The notes under the pieces are model-generated. The model did not search any database. It was given only the letters and a program-made list of their open reading frames with translations, and was not told the DNA's origin. A stretch of 64,000 nucleotides of DNA from AWTP1-13 sp963820375 (GTDB taxonomy: Bacteria; Pseudomonadota; Alphaproteobacteria; Rhizobiales; Hyphomicrobiaceae): the NCBI GenBank assembly GCA_963820375.1, contig CAWFZX010000027.1, positions 1 through 64,000 on the forward strand, read 5' to 3'. A program made the position numbers and the translations under genes. Shown piece after piece: positions 1 to 7,677 of the stretch. Within the stretch, counting starts at the first letter, position 1; every line of letters begins with the position of its first letter.

Positions 1-2
1 TT

Positions 3-1247
3 GCCTTTGCTCTCGCTGAGAAGGGGCAGAAGGTAACTGTCATCGCGTCGCGGCAGCTCTACTATGGACCCGAGGAGAAACTGCCAGCGCGCGAGATCTG
101 CCGCGGCGTCGACATCCGCCGGGTGCGGACGACGCACTTCGGTCGGCGTAACTTGGTTGGTCGCGCCGCCGACTACGCTACCTTCTACCTCGCAGCGGCA
201 GCGATGCTTTGGCGGCTGACCAGAAACAGAGATGTGGTGGTTGCCAAAACCGATCCGCCGATGCTCTCAGTCTTGGCAGCGCCGATTGCGCGGCTGCGCG
301 GAGCAAAGCTCGTCAGCTGGATGCAGGATGTCTTCCCCGAGGTGGCCGAGGCGCTCCGGGGTCGGTCGCGGTCGTTGCTCCAGCCTGGCCTATGGGATGA
401 TGCGCTGGCTCGGAACCGCTGGCTCAGATATGCCGCCATGAGTATCGCGATCGGCGATCGCATGGCTGCGCGCCTTACCGAATTCGGCATCACTCCCGAT
501 CGCATCCGTGTCATCACCAATTGGGCCGATGGCGGGCTAGTTAAGCCGGTGGAGCACGCCCATAACGCGCTGCGCAAGGCGTGGGGCCTTTCCGACAATT
601 TCGTCGTCGGATACTCTGGCAACCTGGGCCGAGCCCACGAGTACGCAACCCTCCTCGAGGCCATCGCGCTTCTTGAACAGCTGCGCGGGCCTCCGACTTG
701 CATAACTGCCGTAGCTGAAGGTTCCGACGCACGCGACACCATATGGCTGTTCGTCGGCGGCGGTGCACTCTACGAAGCCTTCCGGCGCGACGTCGTCGCG
801 CGTCAACTGACGACAGTGCAGTTCAAACCCTATCAGCCGCGCGAACGGCTGGCAGAAAGTCTGTCCGCTGCCGACGTCCACCTCGTCTCGCTGCGGGCGG
901 AGCTCGAGGGGCTGATCGTGCCCAGCAAGTTCTACGGCATCGCTGCTGTCGCGCGTCCCACCCTCTTCATCGGCGCTAAAAATGGGGAAATCGCCCGCCT
1001 TCTCTCCCGCCACGATTGCGGAATGACAGTTGCCGAGAACGACAGCGTAGGCCTCGCCCGTGCCGTGCTCGCTTTGTCCACCGATGCTGCGCGCTGCCGC
1101 CGACTGGGTGCAAACGCCCGCCGTGCCTTCGAGGCGGAATTTGATAAGGCCATCGCCGTGGCCCGATGGCAGCAGCTGCTCGCTGAGCTGGACGCGTTGC
1201 CGTCGGCTGCCGCAAGGAGATCAGCTTCTCCGCGCACTTGGCTGTAG
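3..1247 (+). CDS. GT4-type glycosyltransferase (WbuB-like), 5' end outside window
   Basis: The reading frame is open from the first bases, so the true start lies upstream; 414 residues are visible. It looks like a GT-B fold sugar transferase of the group used for O-antigen or exopolysaccharide assembly, acting at the cytoplasmic face on a nucleotide-sugar donor. Supporting motifs are LVSWMQDVFPEVA in the N-terminal half, VVGYSGNLGRAHEYATLLEAI-type start of the second Rossmann domain, FVGGG, and ELEGLIVPSKFYGI near the C-terminus, which fits the donor-binding E-x7-E region. A short stretch before FVGGG (about 15 residues, GPPTCITAVAEG) looks like an insertion but keeps the frame. It is followed by polysaccharide-gene remnants on the other strand, so the original cluster has been rearranged. 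Family is fairly certain; sugar specificity cannot be told. Confidence 0.85.
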   Translation, partial: AFALAEKGQKVTVIASRQLYYGPEEKLPAREICRGVDIRRVRTTHFGRRNLVGRAADYATFYLAAAAMLWRLTRNRDVVVAKTDPPMLSVLAAPIARLRGAKLVSWMQDVFPEVAEALRGRSRSLLQPGLWDDALARNRWLRYAAMSIAIGDRMAARLTEFGITPDRIRVITNWADGGLVKPVEHAHNALRKAWGLSDNFVVGYSGNLGRAHEYATLLEAIALLEQLRGPPTCITAVAEGSDARDTIWLFVGGGALYEAFRRDVVARQLTTVQFKPYQPRERLAESLSAADVHLVSLRAELEGLIVPSKFYGIAAVARPTLFIGAKNGEIARLLSRHDCGMTVAENDSVGLARAVLALSTDAARCRRLGANARRAFEAEFDKAIAVARWQQLLAELDALPSAAARRSASPRTWL

Positions 1248-1257
1248 CAAATCACGG

Positions 1258-1570
1258 CAGGCGTCGGCGAAGCCCTCGCGCAACGCGATCTTCGGGCGCC
1301 AGCCTAGACTAGCGCGGCAAGTTTCTCTCCCCTCATCAGCTTGCGCGGCGTGCCACCAGGCTTGGAGCGGTCGCACACGATGTCGCCCCTGACACCATCC
1401 AGCTCAGCGACGAGCCGCGCCAGATCGGCGATGGTCAGGTCGTTACCCGATCCAACGTTGATGTGCTTCGCCGGCCGAGTAGACCTTCATGATGTGGACG
1501 ACGGCGTCTGCGCAATCATCGACATGCAGGAACTCGCGGCGCTGGCCGGTATGGATCAGCCGTGGGGTTG
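1258..1570 (-). pseudogene. GDP-L-fucose synthase (fcl) 3' remnant
   Basis: Read on the minus strand, three short stretches in different frames match the C-terminal part of GDP-L-fucose synthase: RREFLHVDDCADAVVHIMK, then HINVGSGNDLTIADLARLV after a frame change, then GGTPRKLM and SLGWRPKIALREG after another frame change and a short loss. The intact enzyme makes GDP-fucose from GDP-4-keto-6-deoxymannose. Several frameshifts and an in-frame stop make it non-functional. It abuts the end of the glycosyltransferase on the opposite strand. Confidence 0.6.
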
Positions 1571-1572
1571 TC

Positions 1573-1662
1573 ACGCGTCCGGAGCACCCGGAGAATGGGC
1601 GCGATCTTCACGAAATTCGTGCGTCAGCCGACGATGCAATCGACTTGGAGGGAAAAGCAAGA
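1573..1662 (-). pseudogene. UDP-GlcNAc 2-epimerase (wecB-like) N-terminal scrap
   Basis: On the minus strand one frame reads DCIVG-stop-RTNFVKIAPILRVLR. This matches the N-terminal signature of non-hydrolysing UDP-GlcNAc 2-epimerases (VGTRPNFxKxAPI) with a stop codon replacing the T. Only about 30 codons remain before it runs into the fucose synthase remnant. It supports the idea that a polysaccharide operon once ran leftward here. Short, so the identity is tentative. Confidence 0.4.
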
Positions 1663-1861
1663 GGCATGTTAGGACCTTCGACATGAATAGGGAAAGGCAG
1701 CTTCGGACTGACGGAGTAATGCCTTATCAACTTTCCCGGTCCTGTCCGACATTACAATCCACCAATGCGCGTCAGATCCGAGGGTCTGACCTCTCCCGAC
1801 GCCCGTCAGCCCCGGTCATAGAGGGAATAGAAACCGCTACGGCGGCCCCGGGCGTCAGCCC

Positions 1862-2413
1862 CTAAGCGGGAATCACGCAATGCGCATCCACTCTGACCTT
1901 CGTCGGTCGGTTGAGGAGATCCATGAGCACGACGAGGCGGTCCTTCTCGTCCATCTCGAGGATGGTGGCGATGAGGCCGTCGAAGGCGCCGCCGGCCATC
2001 TTCACCCGCTGGCCCGGCTCATATGGGCTCGCCGGACGGACGATGGCGCCGTCTATCTCACGCGCCTGGAGGCCTTCGACGAATCCGTCGTCAAGGAAGC
2101 TCGGGCGGTCGCCGCAGCACACCAGCGTGCGCACACCGTAGGTCGAGAGGATCGGCCGCCAGCGCTGAAGGTCCGCGTTCACGCGCACGAACAAATATCC
2201 GGGGAAGAGCGGTCGCAACACCTCTTGCGTGCGCCGGGCGTGTCGTACGCGCGTGCGCACCATCGGGCAGTAGGTGTTAAACTCCTGCCGGGCCAAGTTC
2301 TCGAGCGCGATCTGCTCCCTATGCGGCTGCGTGTTCACAACAATCCACGCGCTCGGCGGCACAGAATGTTCTGGCCTCTCCAACGCCCGATGATGCGCAT
2401 CGCCGGCACGCAC
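1862..2413 (-). CDS. NusG/RfaH-like transcription antiterminator
   Basis: 183 residues. The N-terminal NGN domain begins at WIVVNTQPHREQIALENL (about residue 23) with the PLFPGYLFVRV core, and a KOW domain lies at about residues 130-180 (PGQRVKMAGGAFDGLIATI). This is the architecture of NusG and its specialised paralogues, which bind RNA polymerase at pauses and let it read through long operons. Specialised paralogues are often the first gene of polysaccharide clusters. Here the gene reads leftward into the fcl/wecB remnants, so it may have served that now-degraded operon. The housekeeping nusG normally sits beside secE and ribosomal protein genes, which are absent. An in-frame run of about 20 residues precedes the NGN domain, so a start a little downstream is possible. 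Confidence 0.85.
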   Translation of the reverse strand: MRAGDAHHRALERPEHSVPPSAWIVVNTQPHREQIALENLARQEFNTYCPMVRTRVRHARRTQEVLRPLFPGYLFVRVNADLQRWRPILSTYGVRTLVCCGDRPSFLDDGFVEGLQAREIDGAIVRPASPYEPGQRVKMAGGAFDGLIATILEMDEKDRLVVLMDLLNRPTKVRVDAHCVIPA

Positions 2414-2618
2414 GATTATTTCTCACGTCTCGATGACTTCGAGCCGCACTTCGCCCGGGTTCTCCAGACGGTGCTGGTTCGAGGAACTCAATCCGCCTGG
2501 CCGGGCCGCATCCGAGCAGCGGTTGCGTCCGGGCGAGTTGAGGGAAGCCGGAACACCATCGCTGCTGCCGTGTCCGTTCGCCTTTCCTGGGGCCGCCGAG
2601 ATCTTTCCACTCTGCCGA

Positions 2619-2988
2619 ATTCAGTGGTGGCTGACGCGTGGCCCATATGGCCGCCTGTGTCCGGTTCTTCACCCGGAGTTTGCGCATTATTGCTCCCAAG
2701 TGGACATTTACCATCGATTTGATGATCCCAAGCTTCCGACCGATCGCCTTGTTTGATGCTCCGGGACCTCGTTTGTTCTCGGAGCCGCGCAACTTGCTGC
2801 AACGCCTTGAGTAGATCGAGCGCGCCGAGGATGAAGAGATGCTCGCGCGAATAGGTCGGAAAGTCGTCCAACTCATCGAAACTCCAGCACATCCGCAAAG
2901 GCTGGAAGCGGGTTTCCGCTAGTATCCTTTTCTGGCCCTCTCTCAGGTGCCCGTTCTGATCGATCACGACGGTTTTGATCGGCCGCAT
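2619..2988 (-). pseudogene. LuxR-type response regulator, frameshifted and internally shortened
   Basis: The N-terminal part (MRPIKTVVIDQNGHLREG, ATG at 2988) reads as a degenerate receiver-like domain, up to about LLKALQQVARLREQ. The C-terminal HTH (SNKAIGRKLGIIKSMVNVHL, then IMRKLRVKNRTQAAIWA) is in another frame. The two halves are joined by a frameshift, and the usual middle of the receiver and linker is missing. The helix-turn-helix is the GerE/LuxR kind. In related genomes such regulators sit beside exopolysaccharide genes. The product is almost certainly non-functional unless the frame change is a sequencing error, which would not explain the missing segment. Confidence 0.65.
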
Positions 2989-3209
2989 GTCACATACCCA
3001 CAATTGGTTGGAAGAGTTCCCCAACGATTGCTTCTCCAAAGCCTTGTACCTCGATCATATGCTCCTCCAATGCCTACATACCACGTCTGCGCTACTCTTG
3101 GAAGAATAAGGCATGCTACGACCCGCAGAAATGTCGGTGATGCACTGCAGGGGTGCAAGCGACTGATTTTGCTTCCGCGCCTCATGGTTAACAATTCGAG
3201 AGATTGGAG

Positions 3210-3677
3210 ATGCCGTCGCGATTGGAAATGATGCGCATTGCGGCGTGGATCTGCGTTGCGACACTCGCGGTTTTGTCGCTGTGGCCAGGACCGATAGTGT
3301 TCCGAACGGCATTGGGCGGGCACATTGAGCATCTGTTCGCCTACGCAGCAGCAACCGTGATCGTGGCCTTAGGCTACAACGAGCTTGGGCTAACCCGTAT
3401 CGTCGCGGTCCTGCTCACAACCGCAGCGCTTCTAGAATATTTGCAGAGATATACGGGACGCCATTCCGAGTTTGCAGACTTCCTGTTCAGCTCGACGGGA
3501 GTTTTTATCGGTGTGGTCGCTTTCGCGTTGGCAGAGTTCCTGATCAGGGTGGGCGTCGGCGCGCCCGCTAGAGTGTATGTCCCTCCACGAAAGCGGGCAA
3601 CTTACCCCCCCCATGTGGCTTCGAGAGTTGCCTGGAATGGCCGGGCAGAGCCTCATACACAGGAGGGCAAGTCGTGA
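3210..3677 (+). CDS. VanZ-like small membrane protein
   Basis: About 155 residues with three or four hydrophobic segments (AAWICVATLAVLSLWP, LFAYAAATVIVALGY, IVAVLLTTAALLEYLQ and FLFSSTGVFIGVVAFALAEF) and the pattern GHIEHLFAYA followed by LEYLQ...GRHSEFADFLFSSTG, typical of the VanZ-like family. Function in this family outside glycopeptide resistance is poorly defined; in rhizobia such proteins are common near exopolysaccharide genes. ATG at 3210 is chosen for the GAGAG purine run 8-12 bases upstream; ATGs at 3228 and 3231 are alternatives. The last codons overlap the start of the IS110 remnant, so the hydrophilic C-terminal tail after residue about 125 may come from the insertion junction and not the original gene. 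Confidence 0.75.
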   Translation: MPSRLEMMRIAAWICVATLAVLSLWPGPIVFRTALGGHIEHLFAYAAATVIVALGYNELGLTRIVAVLLTTAALLEYLQRYTGRHSEFADFLFSSTGVFIGVVAFALAEFLIRVGVGAPARVYVPPRKRATYPPHVASRVAWNGRAEPHTQEGKS

Positions 3678-4595
3678 AGCTTCATAGCGAAGCTTTCATC
3701 GGAATCGATACGTCCAAATTGCGTAATGCCATGGCCATTGCCGATGAGGGGCGTGACGGAGAGGTGCGTTATCTTGGTGAGTACGATGCCACGGGAGCGG
3801 CAATGCGCAAGCTTGTTAATAAGCTTGCCGATAAATACCGCCGTGTGACGTTTTGCTACGAGGCTGGGCCGACGGGGTACGGGCTCCATCGGCTGATCAA
3901 GAGCCTCAGCCACGAGTGCCTGGTAGCGCTTCCCTCGGTTATCCCCAAGAAAGCCGGCGACCGGGTGAAGACGAACCGGCGGGATGCGGTCAGCCTGGCC
4001 AAGCTGTAGCGCGCCGGCGAATTCTCGGCCGTGTAGGTTGCCCGACGAAAGGCATGAGGCACGCGCGATCTGTCGCGCGCCCGTCAGGCCGCCAAGAAGG
4101 ATCTGCAAGGCAAGCGCCAGCAAATCTCGTAGTTGATGCTGTGGCTGGGGCGCCATTATCCGGCCAAGACGACATGGGGCAAGAACCCACATGAATTGGC
4201 TCATGGCACAGAAGCTCGAACATCCCGAACAGCGGATTGCGCTTAAGAGCTTCTCGAGGGGGTGCGACAGGAGAGCGAGCGCGTGGAGCGTTTGGAGCAG
4301 GCGATCCGCGAGACGGCGCTCGAATGGTCGCTTGCCGAAGTTGTCAAGGCTTTGCAAGCGATGCGCGGGATTGATCTCATTGCAACCGTGGCGGTATTGG
4401 CCCTTTCGAAATCCGCGCGAGTGATCGGATATTTGGGCCTTGTGCCCCCAGAAGCCTCCACAGGGGACAAAAGTAAAGCGCGGCGGCATCACCAAGGCCG
4501 GGAATGCTCGTGTGGGACGCATTCTGGTCGAAGCAGCCTGGGCCTATCGGTATCCGCCGCGCGTGGGCCGAGAGAAGAAGTCAAAGGTGGCGGCC
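3674..4595 (+). mobile_element. IS110-family transposase, degenerate
   Basis: The first 111 codons from 3674 form a clear IS110 DEDD transposase N-terminus: FIGIDTSKLRNAMAIAD carries the first catalytic Asp, and VTFCYEAGPTGYGLHR and KKAGDRVKTNRRDAVSLAKL are typical. A stop follows at about 4007. Downstream pieces in other frames continue the family, including MRGIDLIATVAVLALS and the C-terminal IGYLGLVPPE...GGITKAGNARVGRILVEAAWAY. Multiple stops and frameshifts mean it is dead. The extreme C-terminus is missing: at about 4596 the sequence changes to a tRNA 3' half. IS110 elements normally lack long terminal inverted repeats, and I saw none. Confidence 0.8.
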
Positions 4596-4598
4596 GAG

Positions 4599-4630
4599 GG
4601 TCGCAGGTTCGAGTTCTGCCGGAATCACCA
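4599..4630 (+). other. tRNA 3' half (T-arm, acceptor strand and CCA) at IS110 junction
   Basis: The bases GCAGG-TTCGAGT-TCTGC (4603-4619) form a T-stem and 7-base T-loop, followed by the acceptor 3' strand CGGAATC, a discriminator A and CCA (ending 4630). No matching D-arm, anticodon arm or 5' acceptor strand lies upstream, where the IS110 remnant reads. It therefore looks like an isolated tRNA 3' end, the kind of duplicate left by tyrosine-integrase insertion into a tRNA gene or by recombination. No integrase gene is seen beside it. Confidence 0.55.
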
Positions 4631-4760
4631 GGAAAATCAAGGCGTATCGCGATTTCTACGTTCCGCGAAAGTGCTAGGGAACGCTGGCGGAACGTCAAAG
4701 CAGCCTAGTCCTGCACTCGCTGCTTGCGTTGCGCCGGTGGTAGAATAGCTGCCGCTTCCC

Positions 4761-4862
4761 ATGCCACGTCTCACCTTCATCCGTCCCCTCTCCCCATCAA
4801 CAGCGATCCGCCCGCTCAAGGGCGACGATCGGCTGCACGAGCCCTGCCTTGACCTTGATCCA
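4761..4862 (+). pseudogene. possible ATP-dependent DNA ligase N-terminal scrap
   Basis: The frame from ATG 4761 reads MPRLTFIRPLSPSTAIRPL then KGDDRLHEPCLD, resembling the start of LigD-type ATP-dependent DNA ligases (FIxP...PPxGDDWxHExKxDGYR). The similarity ends where the catalytic lysine region would come, and the frame closes at 4976 with unrelated residues. If the reading is right, only the first 30 codons of the ligase remain. Weak evidence. Confidence 0.25.
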
Positions 4863-4993
4863 GTCGCACTTGCCGGAATGGCTGCGCACGTTCGGTGTCT
4901 TCCGGCGCGAAAACTAGGGTTCTTGCCGATTACGACAGTGCCCCTGGTTGGCGACCATGCGCTCACCTCCTGCTGATGCCACGGTGAATTGCT

Positions 4994-5281
4994 ATGCGTT
5001 GGATGTTGGTTGCGTCGATGGCTGGGCTCGCGCCTGGCTTCTTCGCCACTTTAGCGTTGGGCTCGCCAACGGGCGACGCGTGCAGAAAGGAGATATGCCA
5101 CTCTACCGTGGCCGCCTGTATGCGCTCAGATCAATCGCTAAATCCGCTATGTTTCACAACGGCAGAGAAGAAGTCGTGCTGCGCTGCGTACTTCGATGGC
5201 TGCATGAACCGATACGTCACCCCAGACGTGCCCTGGTACTCGCCCGAGATGCTTGCTCGTTTCTTGCAATGTCCTCCTTAG
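4994..5281 (+). CDS. small secreted cysteine-rich protein, function unknown
   Basis: 95 residues. The first 23 or so (MRWMLVASMAGLAPGFFATLALG) form a signal peptide, pointing to the periplasm. The mature part has eight cysteines (including an adjacent CC pair and a CxxxxxxxxC-type spacing) in about 70 residues, suggesting several disulfides, and ends FLQCPP. I do not recognise a named domain. No strong ribosome binding site is seen; GGTGA lies about 6 bases before the ATG. It stands alone between mobile-element remnants on the plus strand. Confidence 0.6.
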   Translation: MRWMLVASMAGLAPGFFATLALGSPTGDACRKEICHSTVAACMRSDQSLNPLCFTTAEKKSCCAAYFDGCMNRYVTPDVPWYSPEMLARFLQCPP

Positions 5282-5415
5282 ACCGCTCGTCCGCCGGCGA
5301 CCAGTGCTGCGGATCATGTCCGGTGTTATAGTCGAGGTTGGTTCGCCACCTATAGCGCGACAATCTGGATGAGAACACCTATGCTCTTGGCAAGCGTTTT
5401 GATTGGCGGCGCGCG

Positions 5416-5840
5416 TCACTCAGCATCTGGCTTCTCCGTCTTCTTGATTGTGGCGTGGGTTGCCGGCCTGCCGCGCCCGCGTTTTTTCTCGACTGCCTCG
5501 TGGCGGCGATAGCTCTCGACGTTCGTCTCCAGAATGGTGGCGTGGTGAACGAGGCGATCGATCGCCGCCAGGTCATGGCCTGATCGGAGAAGATCTTGCC
5601 CCATTCGCCGAACGGCTGGTTGGCAGTGATCAGCAGGGAGCGTCGCTCGTATCGGGGCGCGATCAGCTCGAACAGCACGCTGGTCTCTGCCTGGTCCTTG
5701 GTGACGTAGGCGATATCGTCGAGGATCAGGAGATCGTAGCGGTCGAGCTTTCGAATGGCGCTTTCAAGGGCCAATTCTTGCCTGGCAACTTGCAACCGCT
5801 GCACAAGATCGCTCTTGCGTGCGAAAGCTCTCCATTGGGA
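5416..5840 (-). mobile_element. IS21-type istB ATPase remnant
   Basis: On the minus strand the frame reads SDLVQRLQVARQELALESAI, then LDRYDLLILDDIAYVTKDQAETSVLFELIAPRYERRSLLITANQPFGEW, which is the Walker B and sensor region of IstB, the helper ATPase of IS21 transposition. A frameshift follows, and the end of the protein continues in the next frame (DRLVHHATILETNVESYRRHEA, basic tail KKRGRGRP). The Walker A half is missing because homology stops at about 5840. No istA is present. Confidence 0.8.
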
Positions 5841-6094
5841 TGCGCACGGCCAGCGCTACGGCATCCCAAGCGATATCGATGCCGCGGTGCGCGTGCATAA
5901 ATGCGTAATCTTCAATGCCTCGAGAACCATCGTCCCGATCGCGCAGGCGTGCTGATCCACGCGCCGCGCGAAATCAAGGCGCTAGCGGTTGGCGAACCGT
6001 GCGATGGCATTTCTGCGCACCTGGTAGCGACGGGTCGCCTTCGCCGCCGCAGATGCCGATTGTTTCGCCCTGGGGCCATTCTATTTCGGATGCC

Positions 6095-6124
6095 TTGACA
6101 GGTGACCAATTGGTCACCTATGGT
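6095..6124 (+). promoter_or_regulatory. arsR promoter with perfect 20-bp palindromic operator
   Basis: TTGACA (6095-6100) and TATGGT (6119-6124) are separated by 18 bases and form a good sigma-70 promoter. The spacer is filled by AGGTGACCAATTGGTCACCT (6100-6119), a perfect palindrome that overlaps both hexamers. A dimeric repressor bound there would block RNA polymerase. The obvious candidate is the ArsR protein encoded immediately downstream. Transcription should begin at about 6131, which is the GTG start codon, so the message is probably leaderless. Confidence 0.7.
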
Positions 6125-6130
6125 GGGCCT

Positions 6131-6454
6131 GTGACCGACGACGACCACGTCTTCAAGGCGCTTGCTGACCCGACGCGTCGCTTTCTTCTGGATCTACTCT
6201 TTCAGCGCGACGGCCGCACGCTGAAAGAGCTGGAGTCCAAGCTCGCAATGACACGCTTCGGCGTTATGAAGCATCTGAAGGTTCTGGAAGAAGCTGGTCT
6301 CATCGTCAGCCGCCGGTCGGGCCGGGAGAAACTGCACTTCCTCAATGCGGTTCCCATCCGCATGATCCACGACCGGTGGATCGATAAATACAGGGAACGC
6401 GAGGTCTCGGCGCTGCTGGCGCTCAAGGCCGAGCTAGAGGACAAGAAAGGATGA
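6131..6454 (+). CDS. ArsR-family transcriptional repressor
   Basis: 107 residues from GTG 6131. The winged-helix signature is clear: VFKALADPTRRFLLDLLFQRDGRT, then the recognition helix region MTRFGVMKHLKVLEEAGLI and the wing RRSGREKLHFLN. No metal-binding cysteine pair (CxC) is present, so it belongs with the non-metal ArsR proteins that pair with an AHSA1 gene. The frame extends upstream, but the added residues would cross the promoter, so the GTG start next to the predicted transcription start is preferred. It overlaps the next gene by ATGA. It probably represses its own operon through the palindrome at 6100-6119. Confidence 0.88.
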   Translation: MTDDDHVFKALADPTRRFLLDLLFQRDGRTLKELESKLAMTRFGVMKHLKVLEEAGLIVSRRSGREKLHFLNAVPIRMIHDRWIDKYREREVSALLALKAELEDKKG

Positions 6455-6948
6455 CCATGACGGACAAAGCAGCGACCATTCTGGTCTACAGGATCGTCAT
6501 AAAAGCCAGTGCCCAGGCGATCTGGGATGCGATCACCAAGCCAGAATGGACCGAGCGCTACGCCTATGGCGGCCGCGTCCAATACGAGCTCAAGCGCGGC
6601 GGACATTATCACCACGAGGCGAGTCCCGAGATGAAATCGTTCGGCTTGCCCGACAAAGTCATCCTCGGCGAGGTGCTAGAGAGCGATCCGCCGCGCAAGC
6701 TGGTGCAGACTTGGCACCCGCAGTTCACGCCGGAAATGATTGCGGAGCCGCCTTCACGCCTCACATACGAAATCATGGAGGGGCAAGGCGTGTGTACGGT
6801 CACCATCACTCATGATGTAACGGGCGCCCCGCTGGTCGCCGGCATGGTGCCGGGCGGTGGCGACGCGGCCAAGGGTGGCGGCGGCTGGCCGTGGGTCCTC
6901 AGCGACCTCAAGTCGCTCTTGGAAACCGGCGAGCGCATGCCGACCTAG
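6451..6948 (+). CDS. SRPBCC/AHSA1-domain protein
   Basis: 165 residues covering one helix-grip domain. Typical features are the N-terminal strand and helix IKASAQAIWDAITKPEWTERYAYGG, the middle GEVLESDPPRKLVQTWHP and the C-terminal GGGWPWVLSDLKSLLETG. Members of this AHSA1-like group bind hydrophobic ligands, and their partner ArsR genes regulate them. Here the pair is translationally coupled: the ATG lies inside the TGA stop of arsR. An ATG two codons later (6457) is an equally possible start. The ligand is unknown. Confidence 0.88.
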   Translation: MTMTDKAATILVYRIVIKASAQAIWDAITKPEWTERYAYGGRVQYELKRGGHYHHEASPEMKSFGLPDKVILGEVLESDPPRKLVQTWHPQFTPEMIAEPPSRLTYEIMEGQGVCTVTITHDVTGAPLVAGMVPGGGDAAKGGGGWPWVLSDLKSLLETGERMPT

Positions 6949-7048
6949 CCCAGCAATCGAAGCGGCGGAGACCATGCCCAAGCGCGGTCCCGCCGTTTCG
7001 CTGCCCCGATCGCGTTGATCCGATCTCTCATGCGTTGTTCTGGGCGCG

Positions 7049-7414
7049 TTGGCCGCCCAGACTACAGCGTTTGTGTTGCACGAGCTCGCCACCAACGCCG
7101 CTGAGTACGGAGCATTTTCCAAACCGCAGGGGCGGGTTTCGGTGCGTTGGAGTTGTGCGCCAAACGGGCAAAAGCCCGGGGCGCTTGAATGGCTGGAAAC
7201 CGGTGGCCCCGCGGTGGAGGTTCCGAAGAACAAGTCTGGCTACGGCAGAAGCGTGATTACCGAACTTGTCCCCTATGAACTCGGCGGCGCAGCTCGGTTA
7301 TCGTTCTCACCCGAAGGCGTCCGCTGCCGGCTGGATACTCCCGGCAAATGGTTGGTACCGGTGATGGGGCAGATCCATTACAAAAAATGCGGGCGCACCG
7401 GCCGAGAACAATAA
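7049..7414 (+). pseudogene. HWE/HisKA_2-type histidine kinase, C-terminal fragment
   Basis: The fragment contains the ATPase half of a histidine kinase: VLHELATNAAEYGAFSKPQGRV (N box), KSGYGRSVITELVPYELGGAARLSF (G-box region) and RCRLDTPGKWL at the end. The phosphoacceptor histidine region and all sensory domains are missing; homology begins at about 7050 with no start context. It therefore cannot act as a kinase. It may be debris left by the rearrangements seen to its left. Confidence 0.7.
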
Positions 7415-7677
7415 CTGCCTGAAGGTCGAGGGCGGACGGGGCTGGTCGCGCCAGCGCCATCGCCATCGCTGCACACGGTGGGCGCCTTTTGAGCGAAGGT
7501 AGCTTTGGCCACAAGTCCGCGACGTCAGCGCCTTGGGCTAGTTGGACTTGCTAAGGCTTGCCGGCTGTCTGCCTCATTGTGACGCAATGCCGATTGTTTC
7601 TGGGTCAGCCAACACTCGGTCCCAGCGCTACGACGGCCGCTTATCTCCACCTTAGCTACCGGGTCCGCGAGTGAGGC

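Noticed and set aside
1880..2722. 280-codon plus-strand frame opposite the NusG-like gene
   Set aside because: No domain; the NGN and KOW motifs on the minus strand explain the region.
3653..4522. Long minus-strand open frame (289 codons) antisense to the IS110 remnant
   Set aside because: No recognisable domain; its composition follows from the transposase codons on the other strand, which carry clear IS110 motifs.
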